A DNA stretch of 64,000 bases from Brasenia schreberi (taxonomy: Eukaryota; Streptophyta; Magnoliopsida; Nymphaeales; Cabombaceae), in contig JAYKKT010000088.1 in assembly GCA_036023115.1 (NCBI GenBank), forward strand, positions 1,218,501 to 1,282,500, in the 5' to 3' direction. Each line of letters opens with the position of its first letter. Position 1 is the stretch's first letter. This document shows positions 1 to 13,250 of this stretch, piece by piece. Under the pieces are notes generated by a model that saw only the letters and a list, made by a program, of their open reading frames with translations, searched no databases and was not told the origin of the DNA. The translations under genes and the position numbers were made by a program.

Positions 1-2085
1 ACAGGTCAGCACCTAATTGTGTTGGTGATCTTGAAAGATTTGTAGTTGGATTCTTCCAACGTCTTCCAACAATAACAATCACGTGTTTAAGTTTACTTGG
101 AGGTGATGATGCAAACGTTCTTGGTGAAATGTCACTTCTACCTTGTGCCCCTTTCTCAGCATGGATATTTTTATCACGCTTATCAAGGGGCAAGCAACCT
201 GTTTCTTTTCTTCTGCCCATGGATGTGATTTCTCGAGGTGGTTCACCTTCACTACATGAAATGATTATACCACTTCTAGTTCTTTTTTTTGGGAAAGCTA
301 ATGCTTTCTCTGATTCATTTTCTTTCTCTTTTTTGCAATATGGAATGAAGATGATACTGATTCCAAGATATCATTGGCCTCTTCTCTTGTTGATAGTAGT
401 AAGACAGGGGCATGCTCTTGGGGTTGCTCCTTATTGGATGATATGGCACCTGACTTCCGCCAGATACTTGAAGAAAACTATATTACTGGATCTTCTCTTT
501 TGCCAGTTGATACGAATGAGAACCTAGCTATTTTCTGGAAATGGAGAACGCACTTAAACAATCACCTTATTGAGGTACGCACTTTCAGTTTTATGGTCTT
601 ATAGTATTTTGGCATTGTAAAGCTGAAGCTGTCATGTACTTCGTTGGTCCTCTGTTATATTGTCTAATGTTGTCTATCAGCTGCTTTTCTAATAACGTGG
701 CTTTGTCTTGTTGATGAGTCACTGTATACACATACATATGTATGTACGTATATTTGTGTATATATATATAAAGATGTTCCCAATGCATTTGAATTGAAAT
801 AATTGTGTCCAGAGATATTGAGGAATCCTGGTTTGGACCATGGAAATTTTTACTACTTGGAGAGCTGATAGATTGTACATTGTTGGATGATGTGACGAGA
901 AGATTAATTGTTAACTAGAGAAATTTCAATTTTGAAGCCAATGAGAGCTTGCTTCGTGCAATTTTTAGTTCTCACTCTATTGCTGATTCAGAAGCATGCA
1001 TCTCTCAACTATTATCATATAGAGGTTGGTTGTGCTTTGGGGAATGCTGCAGCAGGAAGAAAGGTAGGGTGCTATTTACTTCTACATGTAATGATGAAGA
1101 AGAATCCCTTGATGAATGCTACCAATTTATTTTGAGTGCCTTAAGTGAGTTTGTTAACCAAGGTGAGGCTCGAAGGGAACCTCTGGTTCTGGTTTTGGAT
1201 GTTGATGTGCAAGTAAGTACATATTCAACATTAAGATAAATAGGTATTTAATGCCCATTTTGATGTTGCATGACTGTTTACTTTGTTTATTTTGCAGATG
1301 CTTCCCTGGGAGAACTTACCTGTACTGCGCAATGAAGAAGTCTGTCGTATGCCATCTGTTGGTAGTATATCTGTACTGGTTGACAGATGGAGGAGTAACA
1401 ATGAGTTATTGGCTAGAGAAGGCACCGGTGATGGTGGCATTCTTCCATGTATTTATCTCTTTGATGCATTCTATTTGTTGAATCCTGGTGGTGATCTTAG
1501 CAGTACTCAAAGAATTTGAGGAATGGTTTCAAAGCCAGAACTGGGAGGTACATTTGTCTTTCTTCTTGTCAGAAATAAAATATAACCAACATGGTTTTGA
1601 AGTATAAGCGGCTCTTTTGAAGATGATGGAAACTTATATGGGGCACTTTGATCCATTAGGGTCAAATGATGTGCAGTTGCCAAAACATGCCCATTTTGGA
1701 TCCATTTCAGCTAGGGAAAAAACTTCGTTAACTCCAGTAGAAGGAGACATGCTCTTTTTTCATAATGCATGGATCTCTTGATCCACATTGTTATCTAACC
1801 ACATGAAGGTTATGGACTTCATCTGCTTCAGCGTACCTCTATATATTAAAATGACTTATGATAATTAGAGAACCATAAAAATAAGCATCTATACCCCTAA
1901 AGATCATGTTTTGGTGTTGAAACCAGAAGTTGATCTTTTAGACAATTAATTGTTTTCATATGTTTACATATTACTGTGACCTGCCTAACTAAAACGCAGT
2001 TTTGGTGCTCTGCAGGGAAAGATAAGTGTTCCTACCGAGGATGAGTTGATTGTGGCACTTTTCCTTTATCTAGGTCATGGAAGCG
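1..2085 (+). pseudogene. ESP: Separase (ESP) C-terminal fragment, broken
   Basis: Separase is the cysteine protease that cuts cohesin at anaphase. Four exon-like blocks match its C-terminal part in order: 1-574, about 813-1212, 1298-1547 and 2016-2085. Recognisable words are LPWENLPVLRNEEVCRMPSV, LLNPGGDLSST and YLGHGSG, the last holding the catalytic His. Splice sites at 1212/1298 and 1547/2016 are canonical. The copy is dead: the reading frame shifts near position 340-370; an in-frame TAG follows RRLIVN near 916-918; two bases are lost near 1515, where the family reads STQ-x-E-F-E; about five codons are missing before YLGHGSG; and the phase across the first junction does not fit. I find no exon for the catalytic Cys block (family MGCSSG) downstream. 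The 5' end lies outside the window. Family assignment is firm; the exact lesions are my reading by eye. Confidence 0.8.
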
Positions 2086-4711
2086 GTATGTTTGAGTTGA
2101 TGAAGTGCAATATTTCTGTTTCTAATCTCTTGTGCACACTTCCTGGTAAACAAGTACATTCTTTTGTAATCTGACTCATAAATGTAATGTAGCATCTAAT
2201 CATCCTAAGTACCCTCTTGTTCCAATAGTGAATTGATGACTTTCACATGGCTTGTTTTCTTGTGCAAATCCAGAGTGGCTTAGACATTTGCATACATACA
2301 ATAGCGTTAGAGACATCTTTGATACATACATACATGCACACGTGCATGCATAGATACACACATACATAGTTATATACTTATATGTATGTATGCATGCGTG
2401 CATGTATGTATGAGTGTATGTACATATGTATATTACATATATTTGTTAGGTCTGTCAAGGCGTGCATTTATGTTAGTACTTTTTCTGAATTTATGCTTAT
2501 CATTGTCTTATTCATTTTCTGAGAAATCCGTTGCATTCTGCATCTGGTTTACAAATGTTACATGTATTTGGGGCACCACATCTATACTAGGGGCGCCATA
2601 ATCTATATACTTGGGAGAATGGTGGGTGCATTGTGCGGCATGAGGTGCTCTAGATACATTTATTTGAGGAATTTGTCCTGATAGGTGCATTTAGAGTTGT
2701 CAATTCAGTAGGAAGAAGTTTTTTTATTGACATTTTCATGTAAGATGATTATGAGACATTAATCCTGGTGCATTATTGGCTGTTGAAATTTAAAACCGTA
2801 TGCAGAACTGTTTATGCATTTGGCTGTCATTGTACAAGTGATCATGCATTGGGCCTCATCCAAATTCTGATGTTAAGAATGCTTGGGAGAGAGAAGTTCT
2901 CCACTATTGTTGCATCCCTTTTTGAAACCTTTTTGAAATATTGAAGTCGGCAGTTCTAAAACATGTTTGCTAACCAAACCTTATGGATTGTATTTCTAGT
3001 GTGAATATTTGGCAAGAAACTAATAAAAGATGAAAAAATTAATTTGTTGATACTAATGGCTGGTTGCCTACAAGTGTAATATTTCTGACACACGCACACA
3101 CACACACACACACAAGTATGTGCTATGTATGTATGCACGGATAACGGCTTATATTTGCTGCAGTCAACAAAATTTGCTGTTTTCCTAGCAAACTTCATTT
3201 GTGCTGTATTCATGTTCTTGTTATTTCGAAATTTTAAGCATGCAGGTATCATGGTTAGAATGGATTGCTAGAACCTGATATGTACTGGATTTAACACAAT
3301 AAAAAACAATGTTTCACAAAACCCTCAAGTTGCGTTATTTATGAACATGCAATCTAACCATTTTTTTTACAGAAACTGGCCGTTCTGAATCATCTAAAAA
3401 GCATTTTAGAGTTCGTATTTGGTGGACCCTATCAAATATATTTCTGTACCAGTCTGTATATATCATTTTAGTCTGTATGATACATAACCATATGGAACAT
3501 AGCAGAGGCCATGCAATATGATACAGTATCGTATCACAAATGGCTTCTGGATCGCACCTGTATCATGTGTATTGTACATGTCATGTACGGGTTATTTTCC
3601 AACCACTGTTTACCAAATCGTTTTGATGCTAAGAAACGGGCAAATGATCCCATCCTTTCACTGTGAAAATTAATGGGTTCTGCTTTATTCGTTCACTGTG
3701 ACCACAGACCAATCTGATGCAGTAATTAGTCAACAAACTAGGTTCGCATCCTTATGATTGATGACATCGCTCCTTTTCAAATACAAGGCTTTTCAGTGAC
3801 ATAAACGTAACTTACGAAATGTAAAGGTTTTAAAATAAAATAAAGGATAATGTTATTACCCTCATACTTCTAAAAAACAATGGTTAAATATAAATGGGTA
3901 GTGTATGAGCAAGATCCAATGATAGTCCATGCACAAATTCATCATCTCTAATCTTTTTAAAGAACTCAACTGTTTGATTTTAAGATGAACCGTTAAAATC
4001 TTTAAGTCAAAAAGTAAATAATACTAAGTGCATTTATTTGTACCTACAAAAAGTATCAAATTTCATCTCTAATCTTTAAGGGATTTCATATTTGATTCAC
4101 AACGCGAAACTTAGAACTGCGAGCACCGAAAGTTAAGGTTCAATTCCTTTGGAACCTTGTATCAAATACACCATAAGGTCCGGTTCTAAGATATGTTGGA
4201 ACAAGACACGTCTACGTACTTTGCTTATCCTTTGTGCTTGAACCTTCCTCCTGTACATCAAAAACTTGAGAATAGCCCATGAATTGTTTAAGGTGAGGTC
4301 ACTATATATCATGCCCTACCCGTGGGCTATAACTCTTTCCTTGATTCTTCTGATTTTGGGTGGGATTGGCACCATACCTCTCTCATCGTAGATCCGCCAC
4401 TGACCACAAGGGGAGCTTTTATTTAAGTACCTAACGTAATTCGAGTATAGCAACCTCATATTTAATTATTCATTTGAGGTTCTAAACTTGAATTATTCAT
4501 TTGCAAAAAGAAAATGCTCCCAATGATGGACTTGGGTCGACTTGATTCACACATCACTATACTTTAGGTAATTACCAATTACTGTATCGGATCCAGATTC
4601 AAATTGGGATCCGATAAAACTAGTGAATCCATTTGGGGTCTTCAAATTCATAGCATCAAGTGTTCAATTATTTGTTAGCATGACAAAAGATTGAACTTAA
4701 TTGAAACAAAA
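2086..4711. other. Gene-free spacer with microsatellites
   Basis: No exon could be recognised here, and separase exons do not continue. The stretch holds a CATA/CATG-type simple repeat at about 2320-2420, a (CA)n run at 3089-3116, and otherwise AT-rich unique-looking sequence. The short open frames are low-complexity translations of the repeats. Confidence 0.6.
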
Positions 4712-4762
4712 AATTGATGTACCCGACTCCATCTAGATTGAGAAAAGACTTAGTTGTATCAT
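4712..4762 (+). mobile_element. RTE LINE 3' tail, degenerate
   Basis: The words gtacccgactcc..ctagattgag and aaaagacttagttg align with the 3' terminus of the LINE copy ending at 11386 (gtagccgacccc..ctagtatggg and aaaaggcttagttg). Only the last 50 or so bases are recognisable. It lies just downstream of the broken 3' end of the chalcone synthase copy. Confidence 0.55.
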
Positions 4763-4849
4763 ATGAAAAAATAAAAAAATATAAAGGCTTATTAATATTC
4801 AATAGAGAGCAACATCTAGCTAATGCATTGCAAGAAATGACGAATGTTA

Positions 4850-6198
<1,349 letters not shown>

Positions 6199-7297
6199 TT
6201 ACATTTTACCGCTTGATTTTTACAATTTGCATAACAAAGGCTTGGTGATGTTAAGCATACATCATTGATTGATTATTTACTAAAAGAATCAAACCAAATT
6301 ACCTAAAATGGTGCACTAGGTAGGGTTGTGTACATGTTTTTCTTGGTCTCCACTTTGCTATATCTCATGTCTTATTAACGGTTATCTCTGACAGAGCAAG
6401 ATTATAAATATTGTTTGTCTTTCAACATATTTAAAACCATCATGTACCTCTTTTAAAATGTTTATCATCCAATTTTCCGTGTATTCTCGTTAGAGATTTA
6501 TATAATATTCTCTCCAAATATCTAAATCACCTCAAAGTATGTGTCTCTCGTATTACCTTTCATGTTATTCGTCAAAACCTCATTGAGAATACATCTTCAT
6601 TTTTGTCACAATCATCTTTTGTATTTTGTATACTAAAGGATCATACTGCTTTATGACACTTGCTTTTCAAATTCTAACAACATTTTCAAGTTAAACTCAA
6701 ACTCCTTGATGACTTTTCAAATTCATCAAGGACAATCCTTTAGACGAGATATTTAAGCTAGAGTCCATATTGATGCATTTTGTGTGCATTTTGAGTTTAT
6801 TTTTCAAATTCTAACAGCTTTGTTTGTATTAATGTGGATCACCGATTCGGGCGATCTTAGCTTATATGACCAAAATATTTAAAGTTGCATGACTTGAGTT
6901 GCTTCTTAAAAGGATGAAAATGTCGGTCGGTTTTTCAAATGCAAAGAAAGTGACCCACCCAGTTGAATGCAATAACCCAAACATTAAGCACTTCCTTGAA
7001 TATAATTGATGAAATTAGGACTACTGCTCTTAACTTGGTTCAAGGAAACGGAGTCACGTGTTCTTAATAGGAAACTGGATCGAGGATCCAATCCATTAGG
7101 GGATCATCCACCCTAGCTGCTTGGCATGACCGATATAATTGCCTGGAAGTTAGGATATGGGTCGTCGATCCATGCCCGGTGGTATGTAACATACTTGGAG
7201 AGGCTCAAGCCCTTTCTACCTTGATATCTGGAAATGGGTCATGGATTCAGATCTGGAGCATGCTCGTGTGGTGGCAATATGTTTGTACACCCGAAAC
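6199..7297. other. AT-rich spacer, no gene seen
   Basis: No coding exon, RNA gene or clear repeat was recognised. The start of this stretch replaces the missing 5' part of the chalcone synthase first exon, so a rearrangement junction lies near 6198. Confidence 0.5.
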
Positions 7298-7638
7298 TAG
7301 ACATGCCCGGTTTGAAACCAGTCCGAAGGTTTCAATCAAAAGTGAACCAAGTCAGGAACCAACTAAAACTGGAATGGATCAAATCAGATTCAAAACTAGG
7401 GATTACCCATCACTTGTACCTTCCATGGAAGTGGAACTGGCACTTTTCCATATTCTTTTTCTAAATTTCAAAACTGTCAGTGTTTTTTTCGGTTTCAAAC
7501 GAATTAAGACCCAAACCGAAACTAGAGAAACCAGAATTTAAATTGATCCTGTCCCAATTCGGTTCCGGTTCTTAATTCTAGAAAAAACGGAACTAGCAGT
7601 TCTGAACTGTTCGTTTTGATTTTCCAGCCATATCTACC
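7298..7638. repeat. MITE-like element, TAGACATG/GGTTCC family
   Basis: The left end reads ctagacatgcccggtttg and the right end, reverse-complemented, reads aggtagatatggctgg, giving imperfect inverted ends about 340 bp apart. The interior is made of irregular AACCGG, GGTTCC and GAAACC words on both strands. It resembles at least five other segments in this window. No coding capacity. Calling it a MITE is inference from the ends and the copy number. Confidence 0.5.
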
Positions 7639-7882
7639 TGAAACCCTCGATGGTATAAATTGCCTTGATTTTGGATATGGGTCTGGGGTGGATAGCGCGT
7701 GGTAGGTAGGACCGTTGGAGAGACTGAAGCCACGTCAGAAGTTATAGGGGCAAGAGAGGTGGCGCCCGCCCCATGCCCAACGTGGGAGACTGGCGGGCAG
7801 TAAAGTGGGTTGGTAGAGACACGCTTTTTTTAGTTCCACTCGCTACCGGCCGGTCATTGATTCCACGCCCTTTGTGAGCTCG

Positions 7883-7907
7883 ATACACACACACACACAC
7901 ACACACG

Positions 7908-7982
<75 letters not shown>

Positions 7983-7997
7983 AAAGAGAGAGAGAGA
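7883..7997. repeat. (CA)n-(AT)n-(GA)n compound microsatellite
   Basis: About 24 bases of CA repeat are followed by about 68 bases of AT repeat and a short GA run. The open frames here (polyisoleucine/tyrosine) are translations of the repeat, not genes. Confidence 0.95.
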
Positions 7998-9142
7998 TTG
8001 AGAGAGTGGTAATGGATGAAGTTTTTCGGGACATAATTTTAGGGTTTGAGATCATAGTGTATTAAATGCTTTGTACAAAAGTCGGTGGTATTTTTTAATT
8101 TTTTTTATTGAAATCTCAATGGCTGATCTCAAAAAACAAAATAAAAATATTTATCCAAGATTATACATGAAAGTATTTAAAAATCTCTCTATATGTGTGT
8201 GTGTGCATGCTTACGAGCATAAATGTTTGTATTTTATATACAATATATTTTCATCATATATATATTCATATATACTTTATATAATAATAGATGCATATAT
8301 TCATGTAATTACTTCTAATTTGATAATATAGAATATCATAGAGTAAATTTCACATTTTATTTTCAGGTTGAGGTGGGACGAAGCAGGTTATACGAGAGTG
8401 GGTGCAGCCGGAAGGCCCGTTAGGAGGCGCGGTATAGGAGAGGAGGCCTCCAATGCGGGTAGAGTAAACCGGCTTCACCCCATCCCAGGCCTTTGCCATT
8501 CCTAGTGGCCAACTCATGATCTGAGTCGTGCTCGTGTCTACCCGAAAAAGTCTAAGAGGGTCCAATGCGATTAATTTTGTGCTGCTTTGGTAGACGGAGA
8601 TGCAGATTTCTCGGGTCATGTTCATGTCAAAACAAGTATAGCTCAGTTACGTGGTGTTAGTAGAGATGGATTAGCTTTTTCCGGTGCTGTGTTCATATCG
8701 GGTTATCAGTCGTGTCATATGCTGTTTGCTCAGGTTATGAGAGAGCAGGGCATCCCACATTGGTATGTACGACGAGCGAGAAGCAGGTAATGGAGCAGGC
8801 TGAACGGTCCAATCCGTCAATGGGCCGACGGGCCCAAGAGCTGGCATAGCCCATTAAAACTGGCCCGCCCATCATTATCAGTGTGTTAGAAATGTGCCAA
8901 ACCCGAAGACCCAACAAAAGGCGTCTTTAAAAGCATGTTTATTTTTGACAGAAACATTAAAAGAATCGTCACACAAACTCTCTGCATAATCAAAACATAA
9001 ACAGGCCGAATTTCAGGTGGCATAATCGGCATCCGGCACGAAGAGCTTCGTCTCACCTGACTAGCGGGTTAACATAAAAAAAACCATTTAAGGTAAAAGT
9101 CCTAAGATGGATGCCCGCGGATGTTTATGTCTGGCAGAAGCA
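7998..9142. other. Spacer with an unassigned open frame
   Basis: Mostly AT-rich up to 8340, then a block of higher GC to about 8900. A 91-codon minus-strand frame (8625-8350) and a 67-codon plus-strand frame (8587-8790) lie in that block. I do not recognise either product, and no splice signals tie them to a longer gene. The GC contrast hints at decayed coding or transposon sequence. Confidence 0.4.
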
Positions 9143-9302
9143 GTGGCGGATCTACATTGAGCGAAGGCAGGACAGCCACCCGCCCAAAATTTAATATAGC
9201 TTACATATGATATTGTGAACTTGAAATACACTTCGCCCCCACCCTAAACTACAACTTGGTCTGTTTGCCCCACCGGCATATGGGAATTCCTCGATCCGCC
9301 AC
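9143..9302. mobile_element. Short inverted-repeat (MITE-like) element
   Basis: A perfect 10-bp inverted pair, gtggcggatc at 9143-9152 and gatccgccac at 9293-9302, bounds a 160-bp segment. The outer bases (CAGTGGCGGATC against CCGGTGGCGGATC read inward from the other end) extend the match imperfectly. No target duplication was identified. Confidence 0.4.
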
Positions 9303-9372
9303 CGGACAGGGGTCTCCCTCACTGCAGCTTGCCTATCAAATCCTAAAAAAAAAAGGAAAATAATTTGTCTGC

Positions 9373-9388
9373 TCAATTGAGGTTTGGA
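9373..9388. repeat. Target site duplication, left copy
   Basis: The 16-bp word tcaattgaggtttgga is identical to 11387-11402 and directly flanks the LINE copy at its 5' side. Confidence 0.85.
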
Positions 9389-11386
9389 ATTATGTTGGCA
9401 CACCCTGTGATATGTGGAACAATATGGCTATATATATTAGGAAAGTGGCAAAATATGTATTAGGGGTATCTAAGGGAGGTGTACCGGCACAAAAAGAAGC
9501 TTGGTGGTGGAGTGAAGTAGTACAAAATAAAATAAGGCAAAGAGGGCATGTTGCAAATTACATTATGCTAAGAAAACTAGTGAAACTTTAGAAGCTTATA
9601 AGAAAGCAAAGAAGGAAGCAAAAAAGGCCGTTAGTAAAGCAAAAGCTAAGATTTGGGAGGACTTATATAAAAAACTCAACTCAAAAGAGGGTGAAAGAGA
9701 TATTTTTAGGATAGCTAGGGCTAGAGATAAGAAAGCTAAAGATCTTAATTATCTTAGATGCATAAAAGACGAGGATGAAAAATTTCTAGTGGCAAATGAT
9801 GATATAAGAAATAGATGAAAAAACTATTTTTATAATTTTTTTAATGAAAATAAAGATGTTAGTATTATTTTATGAGATTTAGCCAAGTTAGAAAAGTATA
9901 TAAACCACAATTTCTACCGACGTATTCAAAAGAATGAAGTCAAAGAGGCTCTTAAACATATGAAAGATGATAAATCGGTAGGACCAGATAATATTCCTAT
10001 AGAAGTTTAGAAAATACTAGGAGAAATAGGAATCATTTGGCTCACAAGACTATTTAATAAAATATGAAAAAACCAAAAGATGCCCGAGGAATGGAGAGCA
10101 AGTACACTTATATCCATATATAAGAACAAGGGAGACATTCAAAATTGTGCGAAAATTATGAGAAAGAATTATCGAATGTAGGTTAAGAAAAGTATCAAGT
10201 ACAATAGAGAACCAATTTGTATTCATGCCAGGCAGATCTACTATTGAAGCGATTCACCTTTTGAGACGTCTTATGAAACATTTTAGAGCAAAAAAAAAAG
10301 ACCTTCACATGATATTTATTGATCTAGAAAAAACTTATGATAGGGTACCGAGGGAGGTTCTTTGGAGAACTTTGGAAAAAAGAGGTATCCCATTGACATA
10401 TATTAACCTTATAAGAGACATGTATGATGGTGCAAAAACATGTGTGAGGACTCATGAAGGAACAACAGACTTCTTTAAAGTTAATATTGGGTTACATCAA
10501 GGATCAACTTTAAGTCCATACTTATTTATAATGGTGATGGATGAGTTAACAAAACATATTGAAGATGAAGTACCTTGGTGTATGTTATTTGCAGATGACA
10601 TTGTATTAGTGGAGGAGTCTAAGGAAAAAGTTAATAGAAAATTGGAACTATGGAGAGAAACATTAGAAAGCAAAGGCCTCCAACTTAGTAGAACAAAGAC
10701 AGAATATATGGAATGTAAGTTTGATCATTTGGTTACTTCAGAGGACATAGAAATTAAAATTGGCACATATTGCATTCCCCAAAAGGAAAGTTTTAAATAC
10801 CTAGGGTTAATTTTTCAGAGTGATAGAAGAATTGATGGAGATGTTACGCATAGAATTAATACTGGTTGGTTAAAATGGAGAAGATCATCAGGTATTCTTT
10901 GTGATAAGAAGATACCATTAAAATTAAAAAGTAAATATTATACAGCAGCAATTAGGCCTGCCATGTTTTATGGTTCTGAGTGTTGGGCAGTTAATCATCA
11001 ACATGTACAAAAGATGTCTGTGACAGAAATGAAGATGTTGAGATAGATGAGTGGTTATACAAGAAAAGTATACATAATGAGGTTATTAGAAACAAATTAG
11101 GAGTGACACCAATAGAGGATAAAATCAGAGAACATCGTTTAAGATGGTTTGGACATATAGAAAGAAGATCAAAAGAAGAACCTTTAAGAAGGTTAGAAAA
11201 CTAAATTTGGAAAGTATTAAAAGAGGTAGAGGACGACCACAAAAGTGTTGGAAAGAAACAATAAACAATGATCTAGCTTATTGGGAGTTAACTGCTAACA
11301 TGGCACACGATAGGGATATGTGGAAACAAAGAATCCATGTAGCCGACCCCGTCTAGTATGGGAAAAGGCTTAGTTGTTGTTGTTGT
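9389..11386 (+). mobile_element. RTE-clade LINE, 5'-truncated copy A
   Basis: A non-LTR retrotransposon of about 2.0 kb, lacking the endonuclease half expected of a full-length RTE element (about 3 kb). The linker and thumb-proximal region from 9415 (VAKYVLGVSKGG..) has several stops. An open frame of 273 codons at 10225-11046 carries the reverse transcriptase core: [17 protein letters not shown], the [13 protein letters not shown] motif and the MLFADDIVL catalytic box. The frame then stops after KMLR and resumes in pieces (RRLRWFGH-like and CWKETINNDLAYW words) to the 3' end. The terminus is GTAGCCGACCCCGTC.. followed by a short (TTG)n tail, typical of RTE elements. A perfect 16-bp target duplication flanks it. 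The clade name rests on the RT signature and the tail. Confidence 0.9.
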
Positions 11387-11402
11387 TCAATTGAGGTTTG
11401 GA
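11387..11402. repeat. Target site duplication, right copy
   Basis: Identical to 9373-9388 and immediately follows the (TTG)n tail of LINE copy A. Confidence 0.85.
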
Positions 11403-12278
11403 GTTCAAATGCTCAACCTCCACCTTTGTACTCAAAAGATTCATTTAATTGAGATTAAAATAGATGATTACATAAGCATAATATTGCCTCTTATTTTATG
11501 TAATAAAAAAACAAAATATTGTTTTTACAACTTTCCAATTTTAAAAATTTAGAAAAAAACAAAAAACCGAAAATTCGAACATGCCAATTGAGTATCAGTA
11601 CGAGTTTTTAATGAAAAAACGAAAAACGAAATCAAAACAGAACCGAGTGGTCTTCAGTTTCGCGTGTCCGGTTTAAGCAATTCTAATTGCGACTAACTCC
11701 TGACGGAACCCGCTCCAATTCAGGTTGAAGCGATTCCAAACCGGCCATGTTTGGAGTTTACTTGAGGTGGATGCTTCCTAATTCACTGAGTATCGTGATA
11801 ATCAACTGTTTTTCTGTATCGCAATAAGTGTTTCCGGTTTACTGACGTTTCTTTTCAGTGTTACCGTAGTGATTGAAATCTTATAAAGTTTGAAGCGAAG
11901 CCCGATCCTTCCGATCTGAATTTGGCTATATCCTGACTGAAAGGAGGTGTTTGATTACTATGCCCAGATAGTTCTGGTTTGTTCTAATTTCAATGACCGT
12001 TCTCGTAATCGAATAAAAAGAAAAATACCCTCTTCATAATCAAATAAAAAAAAACTTAACCTCTCGTAATAAAATACCCTAAAGATGTATAATTGTGCTT
12101 TAGCATCTCTCTCACACAGACTTGGATTTACATACAATGTTCAATATAAAAATTGTTCGACTCATAACCGACTGAGGCATAACCTTTAGAACCCTGTAAT
12201 ACAACTTACAATGTCCTTTCTTTTTGTGTGTGCGTGGGAAATAAGAAGCATCTCAGCAAACATGGTACTTTTAGCTCC

Positions 12279-12310
<32 letters not shown>

Positions 12311-12389
12311 TTTTTGAAAGGTACGTGACTATGTTGAAGCTTGTGACTGATTACCACAACCTTCGTTGTAGAAAGGACTGAGCTTAAGT
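11403..12389. other. Spacer with a MITE-like segment
   Basis: At about 11530-11755 the sequence is built of AACCG and CGGTTT words and ends in aaaccggccatgttt, the reverse complement of the terminal motif of the TAGACATG family. A (CT)n-(CA)n run lies at about 12277-12310, downstream of the AP2/ERF gene. No other gene is seen. Confidence 0.5.
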
Positions 12390-13073
12390 TCACCAACTCA
12401 GTTGCATTGGATCGAAGCTCAGCAGCTCTTCCACGCTCCTCCATTCAAAATATGGCAGCCGGTTGTCTTCTCCCACAGGCGAACTCTCAAGGCATGAAGA
12501 CCGACCATCATCCACCTGATCCTCCAATGAAAACCCAACCGAATAGTCTCTGAACCACAGCCTTTGATTTCCGTCTGCATCACCTCTGAAAACTTCACTC
12601 CCAAACTCAGGAAAGCTAGCCACTGAACTGCAGCTTGTATTATTGGTTGCTATCATGGTGGCCTTTGAACTCTTTGTAGTGCCTTCATAACCTCTCAAAA
12701 AATTCGAATTTCGTGCCTGCATTAGAAACGGCCGCGGCGGCGTAGAAGAAGAAGATGAGGAAGGAAGAAGATCGTGAGCAACTTCTGGTTGTTGTTCATC
12801 AGGCAGGTTCAATACTGCAGATGAACCATAGAGCTTGCGGGCGGCGGCATCATAGGCCAGAGCAGCCTGGCGAGAGGTGTCAAAGGAGCCGAGCCAGAGC
12901 CGTGTGCCTCTGCTAGGCTCACGTATTTCAGCAGCCCACTTTCCCCAAGTTCTCTGCCTCACGCCCCTGTAATGGCACAGTGCATTTTCAGGCCCTCCTT
13001 TCCCTTTCATGCACCCTTTCCTTGATCCCCTGCTGATGGTTTTCTTCGATTGCTTGCTCTCTAAGTTCTCCAT
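12390..13073 (-). CDS. DREB2-type AP2/ERF transcription factor
   Basis: A nuclear DNA-binding activator of the DREB A-2 group, which in other plants binds DRE/CRT elements under drought, heat or salt stress. The protein is 227 residues from a single exon. A basic N-terminus with the DREB2 signature [12 protein letters not shown] (about 19-30) leads into an AP2 domain (about 34-91: [12 protein letters not shown], the WLGSF turn, [11 protein letters not shown]). A serine run follows, and the acidic C-terminus ends [14 protein letters not shown] chose the ATG at 13073 because the frame extends only nine codons further, with no other ATG. Oddity: position 14 of the AP2 domain is Ala instead of the usual DREB Val, while position 19 is Glu, so it mixes ERF-like and DREB-like specificity residues. 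It resembles the short DREB2D/DREB2F-like members; the exact orthologue is not clear. Confidence 0.9.
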   Translation of the reverse strand: MENLESKQSKKTISRGSRKGCMKGKGGPENALCHYRGVRQRTWGKWAAEIREPSRGTRLWLGSFDTSRQAALAYDAAARKLYGSSAVLNLPDEQQPEVAHDLLPSSSSSSTPPRPFLMQARNSNFLRGYEGTTKSSKATMIATNNTSCSSVASFPEFGSEVFRGDADGNQRLWFRDYSVGFSLEDQVDDGRSSCLESSPVGEDNRLPYFEWRSVEELLSFDPMQLSW

Positions 13074-13237
13074 GGCCTCCAAGGTTGTTGGTATCTGCAA
13101 AACGGAAATCTTTTCCTGCCGCTGTTATCGATGGTGAAGTTTTCTTGGTGTTGACGCCGAAAAGTCGAGAGGGTCGGCTACAGTGTGCTTTCCGTGAGTG
13201 CTCCAAATTCTGGGAATTGATACGATTAGCACCATGA

Positions 13238-13250
13238 GTTTTATATTGAC
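13238..13250 (-). promoter_or_regulatory. Possible TATA box of the DREB2-type gene
   Basis: On the minus strand the word gtcaatataaaac lies about 170 bp upstream of the chosen ATG, a reasonable place for a TATA box with a 130-140 nt leader. This is inference from position and sequence only. Confidence 0.35.

Noticed and set aside
7843..8055. Frame with long Tyr-Ile repeats
   Set aside because: It is the compound microsatellite at 7883-7997.
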